Shown here: one piece after another, positions 49,297-57,843 of the stretch
Layout of the letters: every line of letters begins with the position of its first letter
Position numbering within the stretch: the first letter of the stretch is position 1
Virus record (IMG/VR): IMGVR_UViG_3300036851_000176
Span: 62,001-126,000 of that record
DNA length: 64,000 bases
From: a virus
Direction: 5' to 3' (one strand)
Notes under the pieces: model-generated
Told to the model about the DNA's origin: nothing
The model's input: the letters and a program-made list of their open reading frames with translations, nothing else
Databases searched by the model: none
Made by a program: the position numbers and the translations under genes

Positions 49297-50038
49297 TCAA
49301 CTCCACCTCCAGGATGTCGATTTCGCCGTCGCGGATGAATGCACCCGCAATTCGATTCGAATGGCGACCGCTCCCGAGGTCGATGCAATACGAGCCAGCA
49401 GCCGGTGAGCCATGCGTTCCGAACTGTCTAACTGTATCACCCACAGAATGACCGATCAGTTGACGTATCTTCTGGTACTTGGGTTCGCTGTAATCCGACC
49501 AGAGAATTCCACCCTGAGGATAATTCCCTCCCCTGATTGGGCCGCATGCGTCGAACAGTTCTCCAGTAGCGTCCCGGCGCCAGCGCTCCTCGATCAGGGC
49601 GCACGCCTCATCTGAGTCATTCGAACCAAGAAGGGTTCCGAAGTAGTGGCTGAGTCCCGCATGAGAGACCAGAATTCCGTCGATTGACGCCGAGGCTGCA
49701 ATGTACCCGGACTGTTCGAGATCGAACATCATTGAGGCGATGCGATCGTCGTGAAAGAACCCTCCGAATGGGTGTCCTCCCCAGTATGGGTGCTCGTGAT
49801 TTCCGACGATCAGCAGATCGATCCAGTCTCCAACGCGCTTGAGACATTCGAAATCATTCTCGGTTCCATCACGGTAGGGATCCTCCGCGCAGTTGGCAAG
49901 GTCTCCAAGACTGATGACATCGATGTCCCAATCCTTGCGTTGGCCGGTTTTGGGGTCAACGATTCCCGCGTCTTCCAGCAAGGCACGCAGGTTCAGGTGC
50001 ATGCCATGAATGTCAGGTACGACGAAGACATTACTCAC
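49289..50038 (-). CDS. metallophosphoesterase (Ser/Thr phosphatase-like)
   Basis: 249 aa. Calcineurin motifs VPDIHGM, ISLGDLAN, IVGNHEHPYW and LVSHAGLS are all present. GTG start. Resembles lambda-type protein phosphatases. Confidence 0.88.
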   Translation of the reverse strand: MSNVFVVPDIHGMHLNLRALLEDAGIVDPKTGQRKDWDIDVISLGDLANCAEDPYRDGTENDFECLKRVGDWIDLLIVGNHEHPYWGGHPFGGFFHDDRIASMMFDLEQSGYIAASASIDGILVSHAGLSHYFGTLLGSNDSDEACALIEERWRRDATGELFDACGPIRGGNYPQGGILWSDYSEPKYQKIRQLIGHSVGDTVRQFGTHGSPAAGSYCIDLGSGRHSNRIAGAFIRDGEIDILEVELNG

Positions 50039-50120
50039 CGGAGAACCACCACTTGAGGTCTCGCCAGGCTGCGCCCATCACAACGAGCGAAGCGATCAAA
50101 AGTGTGCTGAGTTTCTTCAT
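50031..50120 (-). CDS. small membrane peptide, 29 aa
   Basis: MKKLSTLLIASLVVMGAAWR; one hydrophobic helix. ATG overlaps the upstream TGA and GGAG precedes it; its stop overlaps the phosphatase start. Confidence 0.5.
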   Translation of the reverse strand: MKKLSTLLIASLVVMGAAWRDLKWWFSGE

Positions 50121-50344
50121 GTAATTGGTTCTCCGCGTTTCTTACGCCAGCGCCGAATGGCTGCGGTTGCACGATTGTCACGGAAGACCTGAAAGAATAC
50201 CCGGTACTTTCCATCGACGCGTTTCACGGAGAAGTTGAAGGTGTGGACCAGTCCACAATCACAGCAGGACATCTTGTATCCCTCCATAACGGGACGAACC
50301 CACTCTCCCGCCTCCGGCTCGTAGTAGCGCTCTTTGACGGCCAT
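50117..50344 (-). CDS. conserved phage protein with CxxC, 75 aa
   Basis: MAVKERYYEPEAGEWVRPVM; GYKMSCCDCGLVHTFNFSV and NRATAAIRRWRKKRGE follow a pattern common in actinophages. Unknown function. Confidence 0.65.
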   Translation of the reverse strand: MAVKERYYEPEAGEWVRPVMEGYKMSCCDCGLVHTFNFSVKRVDGKYRVFFQVFRDNRATAAIRRWRKKRGEPIT

Positions 50345-50348
50345 CACA

Positions 50349-50552
50349 TCAGAAGGCCGTTCCGCAGTTCGTACAGAGGAATCTCTCGTCATCATTGCCG
50401 ATTCCCTGGTATGGAATGATCACCAGGCTTCCGCACGAAGGGCACGGTCCTGAAACACGACCGCAGCGGCAGCCACAGTAGTTGCCGCCGCAGTCGTAAC
50501 GAACGACATGCCCTCGCCTAGAGCAGATCCAGTCCGAAAGCCACGCCGTCAT
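50349..50552 (-). CDS. zinc-ribbon protein, 67 aa
   Basis: Three Cys clusters (CGGNYCGCRC, CPSC, CTNC) typical of small zinc ribbons. ATG 50552 overlaps the upstream stop (ATGA). Confidence 0.65.
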   Translation of the reverse strand: MTAWLSDWICSRRGHVVRYDCGGNYCGCRCGRVSGPCPSCGSLVIIPYQGIGNDDERFLCTNCGTAF

Positions 50553-50731
50553 TCGCGCTCTTCCAGCGCGCGAGCGGCGCGATCTTTCAGGAACACCGCG
50601 CCGTCGCGAAGTTGCTTCAGTTCGTCCTTCGTGAACTGCCGAAGATGATCCTCCAGGGCGAGAGTGTCGGACTCGCACGCCATCAGAAAGGCGTCGCTCT
50701 CGATATATTTGCTGTCGTAGATCGACGACAT
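50549..50731 (-). CDS. hypothetical helical protein, 60 aa
   Basis: MSSIYDSKYIESDAFLMACE; acidic coiled-coil. Unknown. Confidence 0.6.
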   Translation of the reverse strand: MSSIYDSKYIESDAFLMACESDTLALEDHLRQFTKDELKQLRDGAVFLKDRAARALEERE

Positions 50732-50955
50732 CAGTCGGGTAGTTTGGTCTCGTTCTCTGACCGAAACGTCTCGAACGCTTCGATCTCTGCATCGACGCTC
50801 GCGACGATGGAATCCAGGCCGAGTGCGAGCGCACGAGAGCGATAGTCCTTGATCGCCAGGAGTGCGGTTTCGTCGCGCGCTCTCAGAACGAACACCGGCT
50901 CGTCATCTGCGATCTTGCCGATGTCTAGCTTTCCGTACTTGGTTGAAACAGCCAT
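50731..50955 (-). CDS. hypothetical protein, 74 aa
   Basis: MAVSTKYGKLDIGKIADDEP with GGAGG upstream of ATG 50955; VFVLRARDETALLAIKDYRS. Unknown, resembles small actinophage beta/alpha proteins. Confidence 0.65.
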   Translation of the reverse strand: MAVSTKYGKLDIGKIADDEPVFVLRARDETALLAIKDYRSRALALGLDSIVASVDAEIEAFETFRSENETKLPD

Positions 50956-51191
50956 CAGTATTTCCTCCTTGTATCTTCCCATTTTTCGAGGTAATCGAGG
51001 GCCGCTCTGAACTCCTTGAGACTCAGTTCCGGCACTTCGATTTCCTTCTTCCTGCTCTTGGACAGATCGTCCACACTTCCGTCGAAAACGCTGATGTAGA
51101 GCGAGTCACCAACGATCGACACTTCTATCTCTCGATCGGGCGGCTCGTAGCGTTCGTCAACTCCTTCGAGGATTACCTTCCTGACGCTCAC
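50955..51191 (-). CDS. hypothetical protein, 78 aa
   Basis: GTG 51191 overlaps the upstream stop; VSVRKVILEGVDERYEPPDR. Unknown. Confidence 0.6.
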   Translation of the reverse strand: MSVRKVILEGVDERYEPPDREIEVSIVGDSLYISVFDGSVDDLSKSRKKEIEVPELSLKEFRAALDYLEKWEDTRRKY

Positions 51192-51520
51192 TCTTCGTCC
51201 TCCAGGAGCCGCAGCCCTCCGTCCCACTCCATGCTGTAGGGATCGTAGTTGCTGAATGCTTCAATCTGGAACTCTCCGGCCGCTAGTGTTGTCCAATCCG
51301 GATAGAGACCATCGAGTCCAACGTGGTAAACCTCGTGCGCGACCATGCAGTCGTACGCTTCTGTCTTCGTTCCGGGAATCAACGGATCCTCTTCCTCGAA
51401 CTTCGGGCAGTCGTCCGGATGAACAACCTCCCACTCGCGGTACGGAATGTGAGTCTCCGGATCTCTTGCTTCCAGTTCGGTGATGATCAGAAGATGGGGT
51501 TTGCTTACAGATTCGGCCAC
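51188..51520 (-). CDS. hypothetical protein, 110 aa
   Basis: GTG 51520 start; MAESVSKPHLLIITELEARD. Contains EAYDCMVAHEVYHVGLDGL. Overlaps the FtsH-like gene by 16 nt. Unknown. Confidence 0.6.
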   Translation of the reverse strand: MAESVSKPHLLIITELEARDPETHIPYREWEVVHPDDCPKFEEEDPLIPGTKTEAYDCMVAHEVYHVGLDGLYPDWTTLAAGEFQIEAFSNYDPYSMEWDGGLRLLEDEE

Positions 51521-53643
51521 TGATGCGTCCCTTCTGGCTTCTTCAGTCCGGCGCCTTTGAGCAGATCCATCACATCATCTCCAAACACTTCCTTCTCCTC
51601 GACCATGCGTGAAGCAATCTCCCCCACGGCGTTCTTGTTCTGAAGGATCGTGTTGTACGCGATCAGGAAAGCGTGACCGAGCAGAAGAGCCTCATCTCTG
51701 CGCTTGTCAGGAGGTAGTGGGATGTCGCCGGGATTTCCGATCGTAAGGAGTTGCTTGCCGAGTTTCTCCATGCTGCGCAGATCGTCTCGCGACAAGTTGG
51801 GCGGGAGGATCGGAGCCATGCCCCACCGACCTACCATTGTTCCGGCAAGCGCCGAGGCGCTGCCCAGGTCTCCTCCAACTCCCTGCGTGTTGTGACCGTA
51901 GAAGACGATCTCAGCTGCGTAGGCGCCCAGGCCCCAGATCAGATTCGAGAAAAGTTCGTCTCGCGTACGGAACGTGCGCTCCTCGGTTCCGATCGCCTGG
52001 TGGTGACCGCCAGTCTCGCCTCGTCTCCTGATACTCAGCCGTGTACTCTCGTGATCCTCCATGAAGAGGTAAGAACAAACTGCGTGACCGGCTTCGTGGA
52101 TCGCCGTCGAACGCTCCTCCATTTCAGACTCGTATCCCCATCCGAGAGCGGTTCCGGCCTCGTTCGTGACCATCGCTTCTGTCAGATCTTCCCGCGAGAA
52201 GGCGTGGCGACCGTCGTGGTGCGCATACGTTAGAGCCAACGAGCACGCCTGCTCGATCTGAGCAGGGGAATACCCTTCCATCATGCGTGCGAGTTCGTCG
52301 CGGGCCTCTGATGAGTCCAGAGAGTCCTCGTGTGCGACCTTGCCGAGGTACAGATCCAGGATGTCGATGCGGTCTTTCTTGGTCGGAGTTCGGAAATGAA
52401 TGTGGCGTCCCATGCGTCCGGGACGAACGAGCGCCGGGTCGAGTGCGCTCAGTGGAACGTTCGTCGCGCCGACAAAGTAGATCTGATTCCCAGTGGGCTT
52501 GGCGTGCGGAAGACGTAGGGGTACGTCGCCCAGACGACGCGGGACGATGTAACTGGCATCGAGCCAAGTGTTGACCTTGTTCGTCATGACCCGCTTCATG
52601 AACGGGGGCGAATCGATACCGTCCATGACGACGAGGAGCTGGTTGATCGCCATGCCGCCTCCGTACATGCCGCCCATGGCACCACCGGGGATCTGAGGCT
52701 TCGTAAACCCTCCCAATCCGCCGCCGCCCAGGCTACCTCTTCGCATTCCCACGGCGTCGATTTCGTCGATGAAAACGATGCACTGTCCACCCCACTTCGC
52801 GGCCAACTTGCGCGCCTTGCGCGCCATGTAGCGGACGATGATGACATCCATGCCGATGAAGGTCTGCGCGAAGCCAGAGCCGGGGATCGTCACGAGCGGG
52901 CAGTTGAACCCGGTCGCGATGGCCTTGGCGAGCATCGTCTTACCGACGCCAGGGGCGCCGAGGAAGAGGATGCCGCGCTCGCGCTTGCCGCCAGCGCTCA
53001 CGAACTTCTCGCCGGACTGCCAGAGCGTGATGACCTTGTGGATCTCTTCCTTCGCTTCCTTCTGGCCGCGCACGTCCTCAAGACGCACGCCCCAGTCTGC
53101 GTCACCCGGCTCAAAGCCTCGGATCTGCGACACACCCATCATCATCATGGGGCCGAAGAACAGGAGAAAGTTCGCGAGGAAGAAGATCGGCAGGATGATC
53201 AGCTGCATCAGGACCTGCGGATTGGAGAGCAGAGAAAGGCCGCTCCATAGCCACTCGGCGTTGCTTCCCCACGTCCCGCCACGCTTGAGCCAGGTCAGCG
53301 TGATCAAGGACAGCACGATGACGATCCAGCGCAACTTCTTGGACCAGAAGTGAATGCGTCTGCGGTTGAGCGCATCCTCGGCTCTCAATTCGTCCGAGTT
53401 CGTTCCATACAGGCTCGCAAAGGGGACCAACTTGCGGTACACCAGATCGAGAAATCCACGCAGAACGAGCACGCAAGAGGCCAGCGCCAAAGACCCGGTG
53501 GCGGAACGTCCCTGATGGAGGTAGAACAAGAACACCATCGGGAATGTAAAGGCCGTGATCAGGTTCGCGACGAGATTGAAAGAGCGTCGCTGGCGGCGCA
53601 GATACTCCTGCTGGTCTACCGAATCAATCGCAACGTCAGACAC
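51505..53643 (-). CDS. ftsH: FtsH-type membrane AAA protease
   Basis: 712 aa. N-terminal membrane helices (about four, to residue 180), AAA domain with Walker A GAPGVGKT (about 227-234), Walker B IVFIDEIDA, SRH, and a zinc peptidase with HEAGH (about 516-520) and the third ligand in QGVGGDLGSA (about 590). All catalytic residues are present. Longer N-terminal region than E. coli FtsH (two helices). Degrades membrane or tagged proteins. Confidence 0.93.
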   Translation of the reverse strand: MSDVAIDSVDQQEYLRRQRRSFNLVANLITAFTFPMVFLFYLHQGRSATGSLALASCVLVLRGFLDLVYRKLVPFASLYGTNSDELRAEDALNRRRIHFWSKKLRWIVIVLSLITLTWLKRGGTWGSNAEWLWSGLSLLSNPQVLMQLIILPIFFLANFLLFFGPMMMMGVSQIRGFEPGDADWGVRLEDVRGQKEAKEEIHKVITLWQSGEKFVSAGGKRERGILFLGAPGVGKTMLAKAIATGFNCPLVTIPGSGFAQTFIGMDVIIVRYMARKARKLAAKWGGQCIVFIDEIDAVGMRRGSLGGGGLGGFTKPQIPGGAMGGMYGGGMAINQLLVVMDGIDSPPFMKRVMTNKVNTWLDASYIVPRRLGDVPLRLPHAKPTGNQIYFVGATNVPLSALDPALVRPGRMGRHIHFRTPTKKDRIDILDLYLGKVAHEDSLDSSEARDELARMMEGYSPAQIEQACSLALTYAHHDGRHAFSREDLTEAMVTNEAGTALGWGYESEMEERSTAIHEAGHAVCSYLFMEDHESTRLSIRRRGETGGHHQAIGTEERTFRTRDELFSNLIWGLGAYAAEIVFYGHNTQGVGGDLGSASALAGTMVGRWGMAPILPPNLSRDDLRSMEKLGKQLLTIGNPGDIPLPPDKRRDEALLLGHAFLIAYNTILQNKNAVGEIASRMVEEKEVFGDDVMDLLKGAGLKKPEGTHQWPNL

Positions 53644-53809
53644 GTTTGATTTCCTCGGCCTCTTCTTTCGTTACAGTCGGGCCAGGAGCCTCGTCCTGAA
53701 TCGATTTCGCCCAAATGACATAAGCGGCGGCGATCTGTCCCAGTGACACTCGGATGCCGATCAACTCGAATAGAGCGACGACAATCACGATGGTGTAGAT
53801 GATGTTCAT
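53636..53809 (-). CDS. small membrane protein, 57 aa
   Basis: ATG 53809 after GGAGGAC. MNIIYTIVIVVALFELIGIR, one helix, then a charged tail. Coupled to FtsH-like gene; could be an FtsH adaptor, unproved. Confidence 0.6.
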   Translation of the reverse strand: MNIIYTIVIVVALFELIGIRVSLGQIAAAYVIWAKSIQDEAPGPTVTKEEAEEIKRV

Positions 53810-54204
53810 TTGTCCTCCGGAGGGATTGGATGGGGCATCTCGTATTCGGATTCCGGCTCTGTTGCGCCTCGTGGCACTGGAGCCAACCCGGCGTCTTCGA
53901 GTTCGAGTTGAAGCAACGCCAGCGCTCGCCACGCCAACTCAGCCGAATGCCGTAGTCCGGTGTCGGGGTCAATACCACCACGATCGATCAGATGGCGACC
54001 GATGGCGTCTGCCTGATCGGTGGACTTTCCGCGCGCCCAATGAATCGGCTCGCCGGGATTGTGCTTGTCGTTTCCCGCCTTCGAGACACGCGCAACTTCC
54101 GCAAGAGCCGCCGGGAAGTAGTCGATCACTCCCGAAACGATCGGAGTGTCCTTTCGGGCTTGCGAGTCACTCGGCAGCGTGTCAGTTCGGGATGTTTGGC
54201 TCAT
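53806..54204 (-). CDS. DUF5664 protein
   Basis: 132 aa. NDKHNPGEPIHWARGKSTDQ then DAIGRHLIDRGGIDPDTGLR and HSAELAWRALALLQLEL match DUF5664, related to dATP/dGTP diphosphohydrolase regions of phages. Likely nucleotide-related. Confidence 0.75.
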   Translation of the reverse strand: MSQTSRTDTLPSDSQARKDTPIVSGVIDYFPAALAEVARVSKAGNDKHNPGEPIHWARGKSTDQADAIGRHLIDRGGIDPDTGLRHSAELAWRALALLQLELEDAGLAPVPRGATEPESEYEMPHPIPPEDK

Positions 54205-54514
54205 ACTCGTCCTCCTCGAATCGAGACGGCGGAGGTTCCGGAAGGTCTCGGCGCGCTAGTTCGAGTTGCCTGGCCGTGACCAGAGAAGTCGGCGCTGCGT
54301 TCTTCGGCACCCCGCCAATCGCGCGCTGGTTTTCCAGCACTTCAAGATGGCCGTTCAACTTGTCGTAGATCGCCAACTCTTCTTGACGCAATTCAAGGTC
54401 GTGTTCCAGGGCCAACTCGAAGAGAAAGTTGTACGAACTGACGATCGTTCGCGTCTCTTCCTCTGTCAAGGCGTACAACGAATCGGGAGAGCGGTCCGTG
54501 CTCGTATGCCTCAT
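54182..54514 (-). CDS. hypothetical protein, 110 aa
   Basis: MRHTSTDRSPDSLYALTEEE; helical, acidic. Overlaps the DUF5664 gene by 23 nt. Unknown. Confidence 0.6.
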   Translation of the reverse strand: MRHTSTDRSPDSLYALTEEETRTIVSSYNFLFELALEHDLELRQEELAIYDKLNGHLEVLENQRAIGGVPKNAAPTSLVTARQLELARRDLPEPPPSRFEEDEYEPNIPN

Positions 54515-54660
54515 AAGCCGAGAGCCTTGGTCACAAGACTGAACACCGGAGCCTTCTCCCAGATGACGTGCTCGACAGGGAAGCCAAGGGTGAACAGGAC
54601 GCAGCGAAAGCAGATCTTGCCGTGCTTCGTGCAGTAGAACCTATGCGCCAATCTCTTCAT
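54511..54660 (-). CDS. small Cys-containing protein, 49 aa
   Basis: ATG 54660; MKRLAHRFYCTKHGKICFRC. Its TGA overlaps the next ATG, and it overlaps the upstream gene by 20 nt. Possible zinc knuckle. Confidence 0.5.
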   Translation of the reverse strand: MKRLAHRFYCTKHGKICFRCVLFTLGFPVEHVIWEKAPVFSLVTKALGL

Positions 54661-54823
54661 CTGACCTCCAGAACGGACAGTGGGGCTGCATGACGTGGAC
54701 GACTCCGTAGTTGTCGCAGTCGCAAGGAACGTGGATCGACTGCGGAAACGGCTTCTTGAACTTCGGAGGTTCGAGCGCAGCCACTCGTTCCTCCAGAGCC
54801 TCTATTCTCTCTTCGAGGGTCAT
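54641..54823 (-). CDS. coiled-coil protein, 60 aa
   Basis: MTLEERIEALEERVAALEPP followed by a Cys-rich tail (CDCDNY, HCPFW). Unknown. Confidence 0.6.
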   Translation of the reverse strand: MTLEERIEALEERVAALEPPKFKKPFPQSIHVPCDCDNYGVVHVMQPHCPFWRSDEEIGA

Positions 54824-55035
54824 GTTTCGGTCAGAACACGCTTCTTACGGATGCCTGCTTTGACCTCGATAGGAAGTTCGTTGCGGCCGTTGAACTCCTG
54901 GGCCAGAGCCTTGCGACGGGCCTTGACGGGCTTCCACTCGTCAAGGTTCTCGACGTTGCGCGGGAGCGAGTCGTACTCACGCTCGAGCTCGTCGAGCGTC
55001 ATCTCGCTAACCGGCCGGGTGCTGATCTCTGTCAT
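54820..55035 (-). CDS. hypothetical protein, 71 aa
   Basis: MTEISTRPVSEMTLDELERE; helical with a KARRKALAQEFNGRN basic part. Coupled to RNA ligase by 1-nt overlap. Confidence 0.6.
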   Translation of the reverse strand: MTEISTRPVSEMTLDELEREYDSLPRNVENLDEWKPVKARRKALAQEFNGRNELPIEVKAGIRKKRVLTET

Positions 55036-55811
55036 TACAGATCCTCTCGCTTGAGTTTGAAGAATACGCGGCTGCGGTTGTGATCGAATAGATAGGGATC
55101 GGTGCGCGCGATCACTCCTTCTGCGTACGGAAGATCGTTTGCGTTCTCGAATTCGACACCCGAATCCTCAGCCGCTACAGCGGAGCGCAATTCGGGTACT
55201 CGTTCGACGATCTCTTCGAGGGGAGCCGTCGATGACAGAACGGGAACGGTCTTGATTCCGATGACTTCGGCTGCGTCGGCGACATCATCCCACCGACGCC
55301 ACATCGGCGAACCCCAGTGTCCGTGCTCGGCCTGGCCGCGATAGGTCGTCGCGTCGAATGCGCGAAACTGCTTGGTCGGTGAGTAGTAGCCACCCTTCTG
55401 GATGCCAGCGCCGTATCCCTCTCCGTAGATAACCAGCATCGTCGGATCGCGCGTGATCTTGTCGGTGAGTTCCTCGTCGGACTCACCGCCGTGGATGATC
55501 ACCTTGAGAGCGCGAAATACGCGATCGGTCAGTTCATATGCCTCTTCGACACCGAACGCCTCCTGCAAGAATCCCTTAGGGACCGTCGCCTTGTCGCTCC
55601 GCCCGCGAACATCCACGATTGGACGCCAACGATCCTCTTCCTCGTCGTAGGCCCAGTCGAGGATGATCCGCATGTTCGTCCCATCGATCTTCTCGGTGAC
55701 AAGCCAGTCCTTGATCTGGCGCACGTAGGGGTTGCGGAAGTCGCCGATGTTCAACTTGTGCGTCTCTTCGTTGCGAGTGAAGAGGTTCTCGGTCTTGCCG
55801 TACTCCGTCAC
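55035..55811 (-). CDS. RNA ligase, T4 Rnl2-like
   Basis: 258 aa. Nucleotidyltransferase motif I EKIDGTN with K41 as the adenylated lysine, then motif IIIa-like LVIYGEGYGAG, motif IV EGVIART and motif V VFFKLKRED. Seals 3'-OH/5'-P nicks in RNA, with ATP. Short, lacking the C-terminal domain of T4 Rnl2. GTG start. Confidence 0.85.
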   Translation of the reverse strand: MTEYGKTENLFTRNEETHKLNIGDFRNPYVRQIKDWLVTEKIDGTNMRIILDWAYDEEEDRWRPIVDVRGRSDKATVPKGFLQEAFGVEEAYELTDRVFRALKVIIHGGESDEELTDKITRDPTMLVIYGEGYGAGIQKGGYYSPTKQFRAFDATTYRGQAEHGHWGSPMWRRWDDVADAAEVIGIKTVPVLSSTAPLEEIVERVPELRSAVAAEDSGVEFENANDLPYAEGVIARTDPYLFDHNRSRVFFKLKREDL

Positions 55812-55996
55812 ACCAGCACCTCGACAGCCTTGACGACACCGACGATGCCCCAGAACACGACGTTGATCCAGATGAGCATCATCGCGAGCAGAGTCATCCA
55901 GATCGAAAGGCTGTACGTGCCGGTCTCGCCGCTCGCGTTCTTGCGTGTGACGTAGACGGGCGCGGCGAATGAGAGGTTCCCGTTGAACATGCTCAT
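55808..55996 (-). CDS. small membrane protein, 62 aa
   Basis: MSMFNGNLSFAAPVYVTRKN; one or two hydrophobic helices (IWMTLLAMMLIWINVVFWGI). ATG 55996 follows AGGAG; -10 TAAGGT only 9 nt away. Confidence 0.65.
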   Translation of the reverse strand: MSMFNGNLSFAAPVYVTRKNASGETGTYSLSIWMTLLAMMLIWINVVFWGIVGVVKAVEVLV

Positions 55997-56005
55997 GATT
56001 CTCCT

Positions 56006-56034
56006 ACCTTATCGATTTTGTGGGCGTTTGTCAA
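56006..56034 (-). promoter_or_regulatory. strong promoter before 55996
   Basis: TTGACA (56029-56034), 17-nt spacer, TAAGGT (56006-56011). The transcript start would fall 2-3 nt before ATG 55996, near-leaderless. Confidence 0.75.
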
Positions 56035-56091
56035 AGTGGAGAAGGGCCAGGGTGGCGGTCCCGGCCCCTCTCCTCGCGCGCGGCGCGATCC

Positions 56092-56514
56092 TTACGGACG
56101 ATCGAAGTTCGGAATGAGCGCCTCGGGCTTGAAAATCACGCGATAGCGCGATGTTGAGACCTGGACGGGTTCGAGCTGCTCCACGACGAAAGACACGTTG
56201 TCGGAGAGGCCGAGGAAGGTCTTTTTGTAGCCGACCTTGCCGGTCTTGGCGTCCACCACTCGGCAGGTCACTTCGAGAGCACCGGCGAGTCCTGAGTCCG
56301 TCGTCTCGACGGAGCAGTATCCGACAACCTCGAACAGGTACTTGTCCGTGATGCCGTTGATGCCGACGATGTGACGCGGAATTTCGAACTGCTCAGCCGC
56401 GACCGAGAGGTTGTGTGCCGCCACGTCTGCGTCGGACGGACCGCAACCGGAAATCACGAGTGATGTCGCCAGTGCTGCGAGGGCGACAAGGATGACGGTG
56501 ATGCGCTTTCTCAT
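56092..56514 (-). CDS. lipoprotein, 140 aa
   Basis: ATG 56514 after AAAGGA. Signal peptide with lipobox LVISGCG (cleavage before Cys), then a soluble beta-rich domain. Anchored outside the host membrane; possible superinfection exclusion or lysis role, unproved. Confidence 0.75.
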   Translation of the reverse strand: MRKRITVILVALAALATSLVISGCGPSDADVAAHNLSVAAEQFEIPRHIVGINGITDKYLFEVVGYCSVETTDSGLAGALEVTCRVVDAKTGKVGYKKTFLGLSDNVSFVVEQLEPVQVSTSRYRVIFKPEALIPNFDRP

Positions 56515-56537
56515 TTGATTCCTTTCGTCGAGGGGTT

Positions 56538-56888
56538 TCAGAAGGGAATTGTTCCTTCGATGCGCTCGTAGCGAGCTGTAACGGGGAGACAGGATCTGAT
56601 CCACGAGCCGCGACCGAGAGCCTTGACCTGCGCCACGTTGTGTTCCTCGTACTGCGTAGGCACGTCTACGAGATCACCGATTTTGAGATCGAGACCGGGA
56701 TCCTCGTAGCAGTAGAGAGACGAGGAATAACTGCCCCCGATGAACTCGACGCGGACATACGTGCCGAGGTCCTCTTCTTCGAGATCGAATTCACCCTCGA
56801 TTACGAGGCCGACGATCTCCTTGCCTTCGAGCAGTTCGTAAAACTCGAACCCCTCTCCGGCGTCTTCGATGATGAACTTGCGCTTCAT
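56538..56888 (-). CDS. hypothetical protein, 116 aa
   Basis: MKRKFIIEDAGEGFEFYELL; beta-rich acidic, resembles small RNA- or DNA-binding barrel folds but no motif. Overlaps upstream gene by 4 nt. Confidence 0.65.
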   Translation of the reverse strand: MKRKFIIEDAGEGFEFYELLEGKEIVGLVIEGEFDLEEEDLGTYVRVEFIGGSYSSSLYCYEDPGLDLKIGDLVDVPTQYEEHNVAQVKALGRGSWIRSCLPVTARYERIEGTIPF

Positions 56889-57178
56889 TCGTCGTCCCTT
56901 CTGAGCAGGAGTGTTGTCGATGAGTCCTGATCGATCTGTCCGAACAACTCGCGATCGGCGAAGATCGATCCTTCGGTGGCCTCGAACAGTTCGATGATGA
57001 TGTCATCGAGGTCCATCCATTCCTTGATGTCGATCACGTCAGGATTGTCGTTGACGAACACCAACACCTTGTCCCGGTCGTATTCGTACTCCTCGGTGAT
57101 CGTGCGCTTAAGGATGTACTGCATCACGGACCCATCTTCGGGAAGAGGGGAGGGCCGATCCAGACTCCGTGAATCCAT
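56885..57178 (-). CDS. hypothetical acidic protein, 97 aa
   Basis: ATG 57178 lies 6 nt after TATGTT (57185-57190), suggesting a leaderless start; ATG 57124 is an alternative. Core MQYILKRTITEEYEYDRDKV. Unknown. Confidence 0.55.
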   Translation of the reverse strand: MDSRSLDRPSPLPEDGSVMQYILKRTITEEYEYDRDKVLVFVNDNPDVIDIKEWMDLDDIIIELFEATEGSIFADRELFGQIDQDSSTTLLLRRDDE

Positions 57179-57211
57179 CTCCCCAACATAGGCTTCGGCT
57201 TCTTCTTCATC

Positions 57212-57595
57212 TCAGCCGTCACAGTGAAGGTCGGCTCGATGAGAGTCGAGTCTGCTTCCGATGCTCAGGGTGCGCCAGTAGGACGGCGCCACGCAGACTA
57301 GGGAGTACGTCTCGTACCACCCGTCGTACGTGTAACGATTACCTGGCAGCGGCTCGATGTAGAGGGCATAGTCGTAGTTGCCCGCCTCCGAGCACTGCTC
57401 TACGTATGGAACGGCAGAGAGCATCGTGCATTCCTCATGCGAGCCCTCAGGAGCGATCCGCGCGGTGACGATGCCGACGTAGTGCGGAGTGTAGTTCGGA
57501 CTCCGAATGTCCCTCTCGGGTCTGCCGTTATCGTTGCTACCGCCGCACCCGGCGAACAGGAAGGTGATCGGAACGAGAAGCAGCAGCCGCTTCAT
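57212..57595 (-). CDS. lipoprotein, 127 aa
   Basis: Signal peptide MKRLLLLVPITFLFAGCGG with lipobox LFAGC. Five cysteines in the soluble part. Second predicted lipoprotein in this region. Confidence 0.75.
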   Translation of the reverse strand: MKRLLLLVPITFLFAGCGGSNDNGRPERDIRSPNYTPHYVGIVTARIAPEGSHEECTMLSAVPYVEQCSEAGNYDYALYIEPLPGNRYTYDGWYETYSLVCVAPSYWRTLSIGSRLDSHRADLHCDG

Positions 57596-57843
57596 GACTG
57601 CTTGAGATCTTCGAGGTCGATTCGAATGTCCGAGAGCGTCTGCTGAACGCTCGCCAGGTCTGCCTCTCGGATCGAATCGTTCATCTTGGTCCAGACGCCA
57701 CCGTCCGGGTTGCCCTCTTCGAGGGTGAAGTGGCGGTGGCGATAGACCATGTCATGAAGGTTGCCGACGAGGCTTGAGAGCACTACCACCGCGTCGATGA
57801 TCTGGTCCAGAGCCGGGTCGCTGATGGTGACCTTGCGCTCCAT
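57592..57843 (-). CDS. hypothetical protein, 83 aa
   Basis: MERKVTISDPALDQIIDAVV; helical, acidic C-terminus. Unknown. Confidence 0.6.
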   Translation of the reverse strand: MERKVTISDPALDQIIDAVVVLSSLVGNLHDMVYRHRHFTLEEGNPDGGVWTKMNDSIREADLASVQQTLSDIRIDLEDLKQS

